Source: Acidobacteriota bacterium (lineage in GTDB: Bacteria; Acidobacteriota; Thermoanaerobaculia; Gp7-AA8). From it: 64,000 bases of DNA. Positions 1 to 7,632 of this stretch are shown piece after piece. The stretch lies in assembly GCA_019244185.1 (NCBI GenBank), contig JAFATB010000005.1, forward strand, positions 62,001 to 126,000. Reading direction: 5' to 3'. The first letter of the stretch is position 1. Each line of letters starts with the position of its first letter. The notes under the pieces are model-generated. The model saw only the letters and a list, made by a program, of their open reading frames with translations, did no database searches and was not told the DNA's origin. The position numbers were made by a program, and so were the translations under genes.

Positions 1-79
1 GCGCGTCGCGAATCCGACGCAGCGCCGCGCTCGACAGCAGGTTCATCCCGCCGTCGTCGAACACGAACTCGCGGCGCAT
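1..79 (-). CDS. Unidentified protein, N-terminal fragment cut by the window edge
   Basis: An open frame starts with ATG at 79 and runs off the window after 26 codons (it begins MRREFVFDDGGMNL). It lies 10 bp downstream of the cobalamin-binding protein on the same strand, so it is probably the next gene of that operon. No family can be recognised from this fragment. The proximity to a mutase subunit suggests, but does not show, a role in acyl-CoA metabolism. Confidence 0.35.
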   Translation of the reverse strand, partial: MRREFVFDDGGMNLLSSAALRRIRDA

Positions 80-89
80 CGGCGCGCGC

Positions 90-488
90 TCAGCGCTGCA
101 CGGCGTTGCGGATCGCGTCGACTGCCGCGGACGTCGGCGTGCCCGGCAGGAAGATCTCGCGGATGCCCATCGCCTTCAGCTTGGCTACGTCCTGCTCCGG
201 GATGATGCCGCCGGCAACGACCACGATGTCGTCCGCATCGCCTTCCTTCAGCAGCCGCATGATCTCGGGGAAGAGCACGTTGTGCGCGCCCGACAGGATC
301 GAGAGTCCGATCGCGTCGACGTCTTCCTGGATCGCGGCGGCGACGATCTGTTCGGGCGTCTGCCGCAGTCCGGTGTAGATCACTTCCATCCCCGCGTCGC
401 GCAGCGCGCGCGCGATCACTTTTGCGCCGCGGTCGTGGCCGTCGAGGCCGGGCTTCGCGATCAGCACGCGGATTTTTCTGTCGCTCAT
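90..488 (-). CDS. Cobalamin (B12)-binding subunit of an acyl-CoA mutase (methylmalonyl-CoA mutase C-terminal domain type)
   Basis: This 132-residue protein is a stand-alone B12-binding domain. The N-terminus carries [20 protein letters not shown], the DxHxxG signature whose His is the lower axial ligand of the cobalt. It is followed by SGAH and VVAGGIIP, which form the nucleotide-loop pocket in methylmalonyl-CoA and isobutyryl-CoA mutase small subunits. The length is that of the separate small subunit, so the catalytic alpha subunit must be encoded elsewhere. The start codon overlaps the stop of the upstream acetyltransferase gene as ATGA, so the two are probably translationally coupled. The exact mutase substrate cannot be told from this subunit. 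Confidence 0.9.
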   Translation of the reverse strand: MSDRKIRVLIAKPGLDGHDRGAKVIARALRDAGMEVIYTGLRQTPEQIVAAAIQEDVDAIGLSILSGAHNVLFPEIMRLLKEGDADDIVVVAGGIIPEQDVAKLKAMGIREIFLPGTPTSAAVDAIRNAVQR

Positions 489-1087
489 GAGCGTGTCTCC
501 TCCGGCGCGCCGTCGCGGAAAATCGAGAGGATCACGATGTCGTGGTACGACCCCTCGCGATAGAACTCGCGCGCCAGACGGCCCTCCTGCACGAAGCCAT
601 GCGTTTCGAGAATGTGCTTCGCGCGATCGTTGTAGTCGAAGATGTGGATGCGCAGCTTGCGCAGGTTCATCTCATCGAAGGCGAACCGCACCAGCGTGAC
701 GATGGCGTCCGTGCCGAAGCCGCGGTTCCACGCGCTCGGCTCGCCGATGAAGAGGCCGAACTCGCCGGTGCGCGAGACCCAGTCGATGTCGTGGATCGAT
801 GCGTTGCCGACGTGCGAGCGGTCGTCCTTCCGCTCGATGGCGAAGTGACGCTCGGAAGGACTCGGATGCATGGCGCGGTCGAGCCATTCGATCTCGTTCT
901 GAAACGCGATCGGATAGCGCGACTTCAGCGTGCGCACGATGTTCGGATCGTTCATCCAGCGATAGCAGCGCTCCGCGTCCTCGCGCTCGAACGCGCGCAG
1001 GATCACGTGCTCGCCGGCGATCATAAAGCGCCGTCGCGAGGTCTCGCGCGGCTCCGGCGCAAACGCGCGTTCCGTTCGGTCTGCCAT
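485..1087 (-). CDS. GNAT-family N-acetyltransferase (RimJ/RimL type)
   Basis: A protein of about 200 residues with the acetyltransferase_3 pattern: an early [20 protein letters not shown] segment, a central [18 protein letters not shown] acetyl-CoA loop (the R/Q-x-x-G-x-G/A region) and a C-terminal [20 protein letters not shown]. Such enzymes acetylate amino groups of proteins or small molecules using acetyl-CoA. ATG at 1087 is preceded by a consensus TATAAT at 1106-1101 on this strand. A second start at 1024 ([10 protein letters not shown]) would give the usual family length of 179 residues and is a real alternative. The substrate is unknown. Confidence 0.8.
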   Translation of the reverse strand: MADRTERAFAPEPRETSRRRFMIAGEHVILRAFEREDAERCYRWMNDPNIVRTLKSRYPIAFQNEIEWLDRAMHPSPSERHFAIERKDDRSHVGNASIHDIDWVSRTGEFGLFIGEPSAWNRGFGTDAIVTLVRFAFDEMNLRKLRIHIFDYNDRAKHILETHGFVQEGRLAREFYREGSYHDIVILSIFRDGAPEETRS

Positions 1088-1100
1088 CCGTCGGCGCGCG

Positions 1101-1106
1101 ATTATA
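1101..1106 (-). promoter_or_regulatory. -10 box TATAAT for the GNAT/B12-binding operon
   Basis: A perfect TATAAT read on the minus strand, 13 nt before the upstream candidate ATG at 1087. Transcription would start only a few nucleotides before that codon. Confidence 0.5.
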
Positions 1107-1115
1107 GAGGCATCG

Positions 1116-2000
1116 ATGCTGCAGCGAACGCGCGTCATGACCACCCGCACCGCCGATGCTTCCGCCAGCGGCACGTTTTCCCTCGGCCACGACCTTCCCG
1201 TCCACCGTCTCGGCTTCGGCGCGATGCGCATCACCGGCGACGGCGTGTGGGGTCCGCCGAAAGACCGCGCGGAGGCGATCGCCGTGCTGCGCGCCGCCGT
1301 CGAGCACGGCGTCAACCTCATCGACACGGCCGAATCGTATGGACCGCATGTCAGCGAAGAGTTGATCGCCGAGGCGCTGCATCCGTATCCGCAAGGGCTC
1401 GTCATCGCGACGAAGGGCGGCTTCGACCGCTCCGGTCCCGGCAAGTGGGAAGCGAATGCACGACCGGAGCGGCTGCGCGAAGAGCTCGAAGGCAGCCTGC
1501 GCCGCCTGCGCGTCGACCGCATCGATCTCTGGCAATTGCACCGCATCGACAGCAAGGTTCCCGAGGACGAGCAGTTCGGCGCGATGCGCGAGTTCCAGCG
1601 CGAAGGCAAAGTGCGGCACGTCGGCTTGTCCGAGGTGAACGTCGAGCAGATCGAACGCGCGCGCAAGTTCGGACTCGACGTCGTGTCCGTGCAGAACCGC
1701 TACAACCTCGCCGACCGCGAGTGGGAAGATGTCGTCGACTACTGCGAGCGCGAGCACATCGGCTTCATCCCGTGGTACCCGCTCAACACCGGCAAGCTCG
1801 CGAAACCGGGCGACGCGCTCGCCGAAATCGCCAAAGCCCACGACGCCACCCCCGCCCAGATCGCCCTCGCCTGGCTGCTGCGTCGCGCGAAAGCCATGTT
1901 GCCGATCCCGGGGACATCGCGCGTCAAGCATCTCGAGGAGAACATGGTCGCGGCGTCGATCGAGTTGAGTGACGAGGAGTTCGCGAGGATCTCGAGCTAA
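1116..2000 (+). CDS. Aldo/keto reductase
   Basis: An NADPH-dependent oxidoreductase of about 290 residues. It has the aldo/keto reductase landmarks: [18 protein letters not shown] (catalytic Asp and Tyr), [11 protein letters not shown] (catalytic His), [18 protein letters not shown], and the C-terminal [16 protein letters not shown] that binds the NADPH phosphate. Closest in style to the small pyridoxal-reductase or YdbC-like AKRs; the natural substrate is unknown. The first ATG (1116) has GAGG five bases upstream. A second ATG at 1137 (MTTRTADAS) is also possible. It is transcribed divergently from the GNAT operon. Confidence 0.88.
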   Translation: MLQRTRVMTTRTADASASGTFSLGHDLPVHRLGFGAMRITGDGVWGPPKDRAEAIAVLRAAVEHGVNLIDTAESYGPHVSEELIAEALHPYPQGLVIATKGGFDRSGPGKWEANARPERLREELEGSLRRLRVDRIDLWQLHRIDSKVPEDEQFGAMREFQREGKVRHVGLSEVNVEQIERARKFGLDVVSVQNRYNLADREWEDVVDYCEREHIGFIPWYPLNTGKLAKPGDALAEIAKAHDATPAQIALAWLLRRAKAMLPIPGTSRVKHLEENMVAASIELSDEEFARISS

Positions 2001-2024
2001 CGCAACCGAAACGCGCCTCCTCCG

Positions 2025-2030
2025 TATACT
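2025..2030 (+). promoter_or_regulatory. -10 box TATACT placed for a leaderless mRNA
   Basis: TATACT ends 6 nt before the ATG at 2037. With the usual 6-8 nt between -10 box and start site, transcription would begin at or next to the A of the start codon. There is no Shine-Dalgarno sequence. Confidence 0.5.
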
Positions 2031-2036
2031 CCCCGC

Positions 2037-4055
2037 ATGCGATTCGTGCGTCTCGCCCTGCTACTGCTTTCCGCCGCCTCACTCTTCGCCCAGTCCGCTC
2101 CCCAGCATGGTCCTGTCATCGCCGACATGGACAAAAGCGTCGACGCCTGTACGAACTTCTACGACTACGCCAACGGCGCCTGGCGCGCGGCGAATCCGAT
2201 TCCCGCGTCCATGGAGCGCTGGAGCCGCCGCTGGGCGGCGGGCGAACAGAACAAGGATCAGCTGAAGACGATCCTCGAGGAGACCTCGCAGCGGCACGAC
2301 TGGGCGGCGAACAGCGTCGAGCAGCAGATCTCCGACTTCTACGGCTCGTGCATGGACGAGAAGCGGATCAACGCCGCCGGCGCGAAGCCGCTCGCGCCGA
2401 TCTTCGCCGAGATCGACGCGATCCACGACAGCGCATCGCTGCAGAAGACCATCACGCACCTGCACGATCTCAACGTCTTCACGCCGTTCGGCTCGACCTC
2501 GTCTCCCGACAACCACAATCCCACCGACGTCGTCGGCCGCATCTTCGCCTCCGGCCTCGGCATGCCCGACCGCGACTACTACCTCAAAACCGAGAAGCGC
2601 TTCGTCGAGGCGCGCGCGAAGTACCGCGAGCATCTCGTGAAGATGTTCCAGCTCGCCGGCTACAGCAAGGACGCCGCGAAGAAAGCGAGCGACACGGTCT
2701 TCGCGTTCGAGACGCGTCTCGCGAAGTCGCACCTCGACAACGTGCAGCTCCGCGATCCCGCGGCCACCGATCACAAGTACATGGTCAAGACCCTCCAGGT
2801 CATGACCCCGCACTTCAACTGGAACCAGTATCTGCAGCGCACCGGCATCAACGTCACCGAGCTGGCCGTCGATCAGCCGCTGTTCATGGAAGCCGTCGAG
2901 CACGAGCTCGTGGCCACGCCGCTCAGCGACTGGCGCACGTACCTCAAGTGGAGCGTGCTCAACACCGCCGCGCCGTTCCTCTCCGACAAATTCGTCAAGC
3001 AGGACTTCGAGTTCTATCAGGCCTATCTCCGCGGCGCGAAAGAGATGAAGCCGCGCTGGAAGCGCTGCGTCGAAGCGGAGGACAACCTCCTCGGCGAGGC
3101 GCTCGGCCGCAAGTACGTCGAGCGTTACTTCCCGCCGGAAGCCAAAGCCAGAATGCAGGAGATGGTGAAGAATCTCCTTTCGGCGATGGGCGACACCATC
3201 CGCGGCCTCGACTGGATGACGCCCGCCACGAAGCAGCGCGCTCTCGAGAAGCTGGCCACGTTCAATCCGAAGGTCGGCTATCCCGACAAGTGGAAGGACT
3301 ACAGCAGCGTCCACATCACGCCCGACTCCTACTTCGCGAACGTCCTCGAAGGCATCCGCTACGGCATCGCCGACGACCGCTCGCAGATCGGCAAGCCGGT
3401 CGACCGCGGACGCTGGGGCATGACGCCGCCGACCTCCGACGCGTACTACAACCCGCTCCTCAACGAGATCGTCTTCCCCGCCGGCATCCTCCAGCCGCCG
3501 GCGTTCGACGTGAACGCGGTTGACGCCGTCAACTACGGCGCCATCGGCGTCGTCATCGGCCACGAGATCAGCCACGGCTTCGACGATCAGGGCGCGCAGT
3601 ACGACGCGCAGGGACGACTCAACAACTGGTGGACGCCCGAGGACCTGAAGGCGTTCCAGGCGCGCACCGCGTGCGTGGTCGATCAGTTCGAGAACTACTT
3701 CATCGAGCCGGGCATCCATCACAACGGCAAGCTCGTTCTCGGCGAGTCGATCGGCGACCTCGGCGGCGCGAAGATCGCGCACCTCGCCTTCCAGAAAGCG
3801 CAGCAGCAACACCCCGCGCCGACGCTCGACGGCTTCACGCCGGAGCAGCAGTTCTTCATCGCCTGGGGCCAGTTCCGCGGCGACGCCACGCGTCCCGAGA
3901 CGATGCGCATGATGGTGCAGGGCGACCCGCATCCGATCGCGAAGTACCGCGTCATCGGACCGCTGTCGAACCTCCCCGCGTTCGCGCAGGCATTCGGCTG
4001 CGCGGCGGACTCCGCGATGGTGCGTCCGGCCGCGAAACGCTGCGAGGTCTGGTAG
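2037..4055 (+). CDS. M13-family (neprilysin/PepO-like) zinc metallopeptidase, secreted
   Basis: A 672-residue zinc endopeptidase or oligopeptidase. Residues 1-19 form a signal peptide ending in LFAQ. The zinc site is HEISHGFDD with H509 and H513, and the third ligand is E570 in GESIGDLGG. The family norm is ENIAD, so Ser replaces Asn here, but the Glu and the following Asp are kept. The C-terminus ends in CEVW, as is typical of M13 proteins, where a C-terminal Trp is conserved. Length is normal for the family. It probably degrades peptides outside the cytoplasmic membrane. The next gene starts inside its stop codon. Confidence 0.95.
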   Translation: MRFVRLALLLLSAASLFAQSAPQHGPVIADMDKSVDACTNFYDYANGAWRAANPIPASMERWSRRWAAGEQNKDQLKTILEETSQRHDWAANSVEQQISDFYGSCMDEKRINAAGAKPLAPIFAEIDAIHDSASLQKTITHLHDLNVFTPFGSTSSPDNHNPTDVVGRIFASGLGMPDRDYYLKTEKRFVEARAKYREHLVKMFQLAGYSKDAAKKASDTVFAFETRLAKSHLDNVQLRDPAATDHKYMVKTLQVMTPHFNWNQYLQRTGINVTELAVDQPLFMEAVEHELVATPLSDWRTYLKWSVLNTAAPFLSDKFVKQDFEFYQAYLRGAKEMKPRWKRCVEAEDNLLGEALGRKYVERYFPPEAKARMQEMVKNLLSAMGDTIRGLDWMTPATKQRALEKLATFNPKVGYPDKWKDYSSVHITPDSYFANVLEGIRYGIADDRSQIGKPVDRGRWGMTPPTSDAYYNPLLNEIVFPAGILQPPAFDVNAVDAVNYGAIGVVIGHEISHGFDDQGAQYDAQGRLNNWWTPEDLKAFQARTACVVDQFENYFIEPGIHHNGKLVLGESIGDLGGAKIAHLAFQKAQQQHPAPTLDGFTPEQQFFIAWGQFRGDATRPETMRMMVQGDPHPIAKYRVIGPLSNLPAFAQAFGCAADSAMVRPAAKRCEVW

Positions 4056-4621
4056 TGGATCCGCGCGCGACGGCGCTCGTCGTCATCGATCTGCAGCGCG
4101 GCGTGGTCGCACGACCCGCCGCGCCGCACGCGTCGAGCGACGTCGTCGCGCGCGCCGTGCGGCTCGTCCACGCGTTCCGTCGCGCCGGCGCGATGATCGT
4201 GTTCGTGCACGTCGGCTTCTCCGCCGACGATCGCGATCGCCTGAAACCGCACGCCGATCAGCCCGCGGTGCCGGCCGCGCAGATGCCGCCGGATTTCGCG
4301 GAGTTCGTCGACGAACTGCCGATCGCCGACGGCGACCTGCGCATCCGCAAGCGTCAATGGGGCGCGTTCTACGGCACCGAGCTCGATCTGCAGCTGCGCC
4401 GCCGCGGCGTCACGACGCTCGTCTACACCGGCATCGCCACGAACTTCGGCATCGAGTCGACCGCGCGCGATGCGTACGAGCGCGGCTACGAGCAGCTCTT
4501 CGTCGAGGACGCGATGTCGGGACTGACGGCCGAGGCGCACCAGTTCGCGGTGTCGACCATCTTTCCGAGGATGGGCCGCGTCGTCTCGACGGACGACGCG
4601 ATCGCGAAAATCGGCGGCTAA
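4055..4621 (+). CDS. yecD: Isochorismatase-family hydrolase, YecD-like
   Basis: A 188-residue protein starting at GTG 4055, whose first base is the last base of the TAG stop of the M13 gene, so translation is likely coupled. It has the family core LVVIDLQRG (catalytic Asp), RKRQWGAFYGTELDLQLRRR (catalytic Lys region) and GIATNFGIESTARDAYERG. The nucleophilic Cys of cysteine hydrolases is replaced by Gly at NFGIEST. E. coli YecD, which this closely resembles as I recall it, has the same change, so it is a subfamily trait and not a defect. The substrate is unknown. Its 3' end overlaps the convergent murI by 4 bp. Confidence 0.85.
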   Translation: MDPRATALVVIDLQRGVVARPAAPHASSDVVARAVRLVHAFRRAGAMIVFVHVGFSADDRDRLKPHADQPAVPAAQMPPDFAEFVDELPIADGDLRIRKRQWGAFYGTELDLQLRRRGVTTLVYTGIATNFGIESTARDAYERGYEQLFVEDAMSGLTAEAHQFAVSTIFPRMGRVVSTDDAIAKIGG

Positions 4622-5421
4622 CTGAGCGTCACGATTTCGAGGTGCTCGATCTCGTGCTCGAGGAACTCGCCGGCGATGCGGCGGAAACGCTCCTCGGCGT
4701 CGGTGACGAGGAACTGATGCGGCGGATCGCTCATCCCCGCTGACGCGCCGAGCGCGCGTCGCACCGTTTCAGCCGTCGTCTCCGCGCTGTCGACGATCGC
4801 CACCGCGCCGCCGACGACCTGCTCGATCGTGCCGCGCAGGATCGGGTAATGCGTGCAGCCGAGGACTAGCGTGTCGATGCCGGCGTCGATCAGCGGCTCG
4901 AGGTAGATCTCCGCGACTTCGCGCGCGACGTGCGTGTTCGCCCAACCTTCTTCCGCGAGCGGGACGAACAGCGGCGCCGCCGACTCGATGACTTCGACGT
5001 CGGGATCGATCGCACGGATCGCATGCGTGTACGCCTTCGCGCGCACGGTCCCCTCGGTGGCGATGACGCCGACGACACCGGAGGTGTGCTGCACCGCCGC
5101 GCGCGCGCCGGGCTCCACGACGCCGATCACGGGGATCGACAGCTCTTGTTGCAATGTCGGCAGCGCCGCGGCGGTGGCGGTGTTGCAGGCGATGACGAGC
5201 ATCTTCACGCCGCGCGCGACGAGATGCTGCGCGGCTTCGCGCGCGTAGCGCAAGACCGTCGCCGGCGACTTCGTCCCGTACGGCACGCGCGCGGAATCGC
5301 CGAGGTAGACGAGCGGCTCGCGCGGGAGCGCGCGTGCGATCTCGCGGAAGACCGTCAGTCCGCCGACGCCGGAGTCGAAGACGCCGATCGGACGCGCGCC
5401 GTTACTGGACTTCGGCTGCAT
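4618..5421 (-). CDS. murI: Glutamate racemase MurI
   Basis: A 267-residue cytoplasmic enzyme that converts L-glutamate to D-glutamate for peptidoglycan. The N-terminus has PIGVFDSGVGGLTV, followed by YLGDSARVPYG. Both catalytic cysteines are present, in VIACNTATA and LGCTHYPIL. Length is typical. The start lies 20 bp inside the 3' end of the upstream NtrC-type regulator gene, so the two form one operon. It is convergent with the YecD-like gene, with which it overlaps by 4 bp. Confidence 0.96.
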   Translation of the reverse strand: MQPKSSNGARPIGVFDSGVGGLTVFREIARALPREPLVYLGDSARVPYGTKSPATVLRYAREAAQHLVARGVKMLVIACNTATAAALPTLQQELSIPVIGVVEPGARAAVQHTSGVVGVIATEGTVRAKAYTHAIRAIDPDVEVIESAAPLFVPLAEEGWANTHVAREVAEIYLEPLIDAGIDTLVLGCTHYPILRGTIEQVVGGAVAIVDSAETTAETVRRALGASAGMSDPPHQFLVTDAEERFRRIAGEFLEHEIEHLEIVTLS

Positions 5422-6799
5422 CCCCGGGCGTCACTCCTGCTCCGGCCTCTCGTTTGATGTTGTACTGCTCGATCTTCTTGTAGAGATTCGACCGCGGCGT
5501 GTCGATCGCCTCGGCCGTCTTCGAGACGTTCCAGCCATGCTCGCGCAGCTTGGCGACGATGAACGCCTTCTCCGCCTCGTCCTTGAACTCCTGCAGCGTC
5601 GAGAGGCGCATCGCGGAGCTGATGATGTCCGTCGGCGTGCGGAAGAACTCCGCGGGCAGATCGGTCACGTCGATCGTCTCCGACGGCACCATGATCACCA
5701 GCCGCTCGATCATGTTGCGCAGCTCGCGCACGTTGCCGCGCCACGGCGCGTCCGCGAGCGCCTTCGCCGCCGCCGCCGTGAATTTCTTCGGGTGATAGTT
5801 GTGCTCCTCGGAGAAAAGTTTCGCGAAATGCTGCGCGAGCACCGGCACGTCGTCGCGCCGCTCGCGCAGCGGCGGCGTGCGCACCGGAATGACGTTCAGG
5901 CGGTAATAGAGATCTTCGCGGAAGCGTCCCGCGCGGATCTCTTCGGTGAGGTCCTTGTTCGTCGCCGCGATCACGCGCACGTCGACTTTGACCACCGTCG
6001 CCGAGCCGACCGGCTCGACTTCGCCTTCCTGCAAAACGCGCAAGACTTTCGCCTGCGTGCGCAGTGACATGTCGCCGATCTCGTCGAGGAAGATCGTGCC
6101 GCCGTCGGCCGCGACGAACTTGCCCGTCTGCTTGCGCACCGCGCCGGTGAACGATCCCTTTTCATGCCCGAAGAGCTCCGATTCGATCAGCTCCTCGGGG
6201 ATCGCCGCGCAGTTCACCTGAATGAACGGCATGTTCGCGCGCGACGAGCGGCGATGCACTTCGCGCGCGACGAGCTCCTTGCCGGTGCCGGATTCGCCGG
6301 TGATGAGCACGGTCGCTTTCGTCGGCGCCGCGCGCTCGATCTGCGACTTCAGCTCCGACATCAGCGATGAATTGCCGACGAGCTGATACTCCTTCTGCTG
6401 CTTCTCTTTGAGCTCGGTGTTTTCTTCTTCGAGCGAGCGCTGGCGCACCGCGTTGCGGACGGTGAGCAGCAGCTTGTCGCGGTTCAGCGGCTTCTCGAGG
6501 AAGTCGAACGCGCCGCGCTTCGTGCATTCGACGGCCGTGTGCACGTCGCCGTGGCCGGAGACCATGACCACGGGGATGTTGATGCGCTGCTCCTTGAGGT
6601 TCTCGAGGACCTCGATGCCGTCGAGCACCGGCATCTTGATGTCGAGCAGCATCGCGTCGTAGGGGACTTTCGAGGCTTTGTCGAGCCCCTCCTGCCCCGA
6701 ACGCGCCTCATCGATGCGATACCCCTCGTACTCCAGCGTCATCCGGATCGCTTCCCGGATGCCGGTCTCATCATCGACGACCAAAATGCGGTACGCCAT
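5402..6799 (-). CDS. NtrC-family sigma-54-dependent response regulator
   Basis: A 465-residue activator. Residues 1-120 are a receiver domain with the phospho-acceptor Asp in LLDIKMPVLDG. A central AAA+ domain has Walker A GESGTGKE, the sigma-54 contact loop GSFTGA and Walker B IFLDEIGD. A C-terminal Fis-type helix-turn-helix ends in KTAEAIDTPRSNLYKKI. It would activate sigma-54 promoters after phosphorylation, but no histidine kinase lies beside it, so it is an orphan here. MAYRILVVDD at 6799 is preferred over a GTG five codons upstream. The gene is followed by murI with a 20-bp overlap. Confidence 0.95.
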   Translation of the reverse strand: MAYRILVVDDETGIREAIRMTLEYEGYRIDEARSGQEGLDKASKVPYDAMLLDIKMPVLDGIEVLENLKEQRINIPVVMVSGHGDVHTAVECTKRGAFDFLEKPLNRDKLLLTVRNAVRQRSLEEENTELKEKQQKEYQLVGNSSLMSELKSQIERAAPTKATVLITGESGTGKELVAREVHRRSSRANMPFIQVNCAAIPEELIESELFGHEKGSFTGAVRKQTGKFVAADGGTIFLDEIGDMSLRTQAKVLRVLQEGEVEPVGSATVVKVDVRVIAATNKDLTEEIRAGRFREDLYYRLNVIPVRTPPLRERRDDVPVLAQHFAKLFSEEHNYHPKKFTAAAAKALADAPWRGNVRELRNMIERLVIMVPSETIDVTDLPAEFFRTPTDIISSAMRLSTLQEFKDEAEKAFIVAKLREHGWNVSKTAEAIDTPRSNLYKKIEQYNIKREAGAGVTPGDAAEVQ

Positions 6800-6841
6800 A
6801 AACCTCGCTTTCACTGCATGAGTTCGGCCAGCTGGGGGTGA

Positions 6842-6847
6842 TTGTAC
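6842..6847 (-). promoter_or_regulatory. -10 box TACAAT for the NtrC-type regulator/murI operon
   Basis: TACAAT on the minus strand, 42 bp before the ATG at 6799, gives a short leader of about 35 nt. It lies back to back with the promoter of the divergent nucleotidyltransferase. Confidence 0.4.
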
Positions 6848-6862
6848 GTGGGACGGCCGAGG

Positions 6863-6868
6863 TAGACT
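6863..6868 (+). promoter_or_regulatory. -10 box TAGACT placed for a leaderless mRNA
   Basis: TAGACT ends 8 nt before the ATG at 6877. It supports that ATG over a start 13 codons upstream, which would lie before the promoter. Confidence 0.45.
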
Positions 6869-6876
6869 CGGGTGCG

Positions 6877-7419
6877 ATGCAGTTCGACGAGGTGCTGCGG
6901 ACGTTCAGCGGGTTCTTTGAGAGAGAAGGGATTCGCTACGCGGTGATCGGAGCGTTGGCGATGCAGGCGTGGGGACAGACGCGGCTGACGAAGGACGTCG
7001 ACTTCGTCGTCGATCTCGCCGCGCGCGACCGCGTGATCGCGTACGCGGAGTCGATCGGCTACGAGACCCTGCACGTGAGCGACGGCTATTCGAATCATCT
7101 GCATCACGACGAAGGCTTCGGACGCGTCGACGTCATGTACGTCAGCGGCACGACGGCGGACACGATCTTCGGCGCCGTCGTACGCAAGCCAATCGTCGGC
7201 GAGCAGACGCTGCCGGTGCCGAGCGCCGCGCATCTCGCGATGATGAAGGGACTGTTCATGAAGAATGTCCCGCGACGCGAGTTCGCCGATGGCGACGACG
7301 TTTGCGTGCTGCTGAACGTGCCCGGCGTCGATCGCGCTGCCGTACGGAGCTACTTCGCGCGGCATGGCTTATCGAGGCAATACGATGGAATCGAAAAAGC
7401 CAGTCGAACCGCTCGATGA
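6877..7419 (+). CDS. Nucleotidyltransferase-fold protein (AbiEii/DUF6036-like)
   Basis: A 180-residue protein with the minimal polymerase-beta nucleotidyltransferase signature. GALAMQAWGQTRLTKDVDFV contains the metal-binding DxD (DVDF), and GRVDVMY supplies the third acidic residue. This arrangement occurs in AbiEii-type toxins, MNT-type antitoxins and uncharacterised DUF6036 proteins. It probably transfers a nucleotide to an RNA, protein or small molecule. A 68-residue acidic protein is encoded with a 35-bp overlap at its 3' end, which suggests a two-gene module. No HEPN partner is present, so this is not the classic MNT/HEPN pair. Confidence 0.75.
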   Translation: MQFDEVLRTFSGFFEREGIRYAVIGALAMQAWGQTRLTKDVDFVVDLAARDRVIAYAESIGYETLHVSDGYSNHLHHDEGFGRVDVMYVSGTTADTIFGAVVRKPIVGEQTLPVPSAAHLAMMKGLFMKNVPRREFADGDDVCVLLNVPGVDRAAVRSYFARHGLSRQYDGIEKASRTAR

Positions 7420-7591
7420 GCTTGAGTTCGACGTGCCCACCACGCCGGAAGACAACGAGATGCTGTGGCGCGTGCGCGAGCTCAACACGATGACTCCCCA
7501 GCAGTACCTCGCCTTCCTCCTCGAGCTCACCAAGGGCCTCCCCCAATCCCGCGAAACCAACCGCGACACCGACGAGCCCTTTACGCTGTAG
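7385..7591 (+). CDS. Small acidic protein paired with the nucleotidyltransferase
   Basis: A 68-residue hydrophilic, acid-rich protein (begins MESKKPVEPLDELEF). It has a short predicted helical stretch around MTPQQYLAFLLELTKGL. It starts inside the nucleotidyltransferase gene (35-bp overlap in another frame), so its translation is likely coupled to it. No family is recognised. Size, charge and overlap would suit an antitoxin or an accessory subunit of the nucleotidyltransferase, but this is inference from layout only. Confidence 0.6.
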   Translation: MESKKPVEPLDELEFDVPTTPEDNEMLWRVRELNTMTPQQYLAFLLELTKGLPQSRETNRDTDEPFTL

Positions 7592-7617
7592 CGACTTCTT
7601 TGCGGATGTCCGCGCGC

Positions 7618-7623
7618 TAGAAT
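7618..7623 (+). promoter_or_regulatory. -10 box TAGAAT close to the pepA start
   Basis: TAGAAT ends 9 nt before the ATG at 7633. There is no Shine-Dalgarno sequence in the gap, so a leaderless or nearly leaderless pepA mRNA is likely. Confidence 0.45.
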
Positions 7624-7632
7624 GCGCGCGCC

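Noticed and set aside
4055..4621. Loss of the nucleophilic Cys in the isochorismatase-family protein as a sign of a dead enzyme
   Set aside because: The YecD subfamily carries the same Gly-containing motif as I recall it, so it is a normal subfamily feature.
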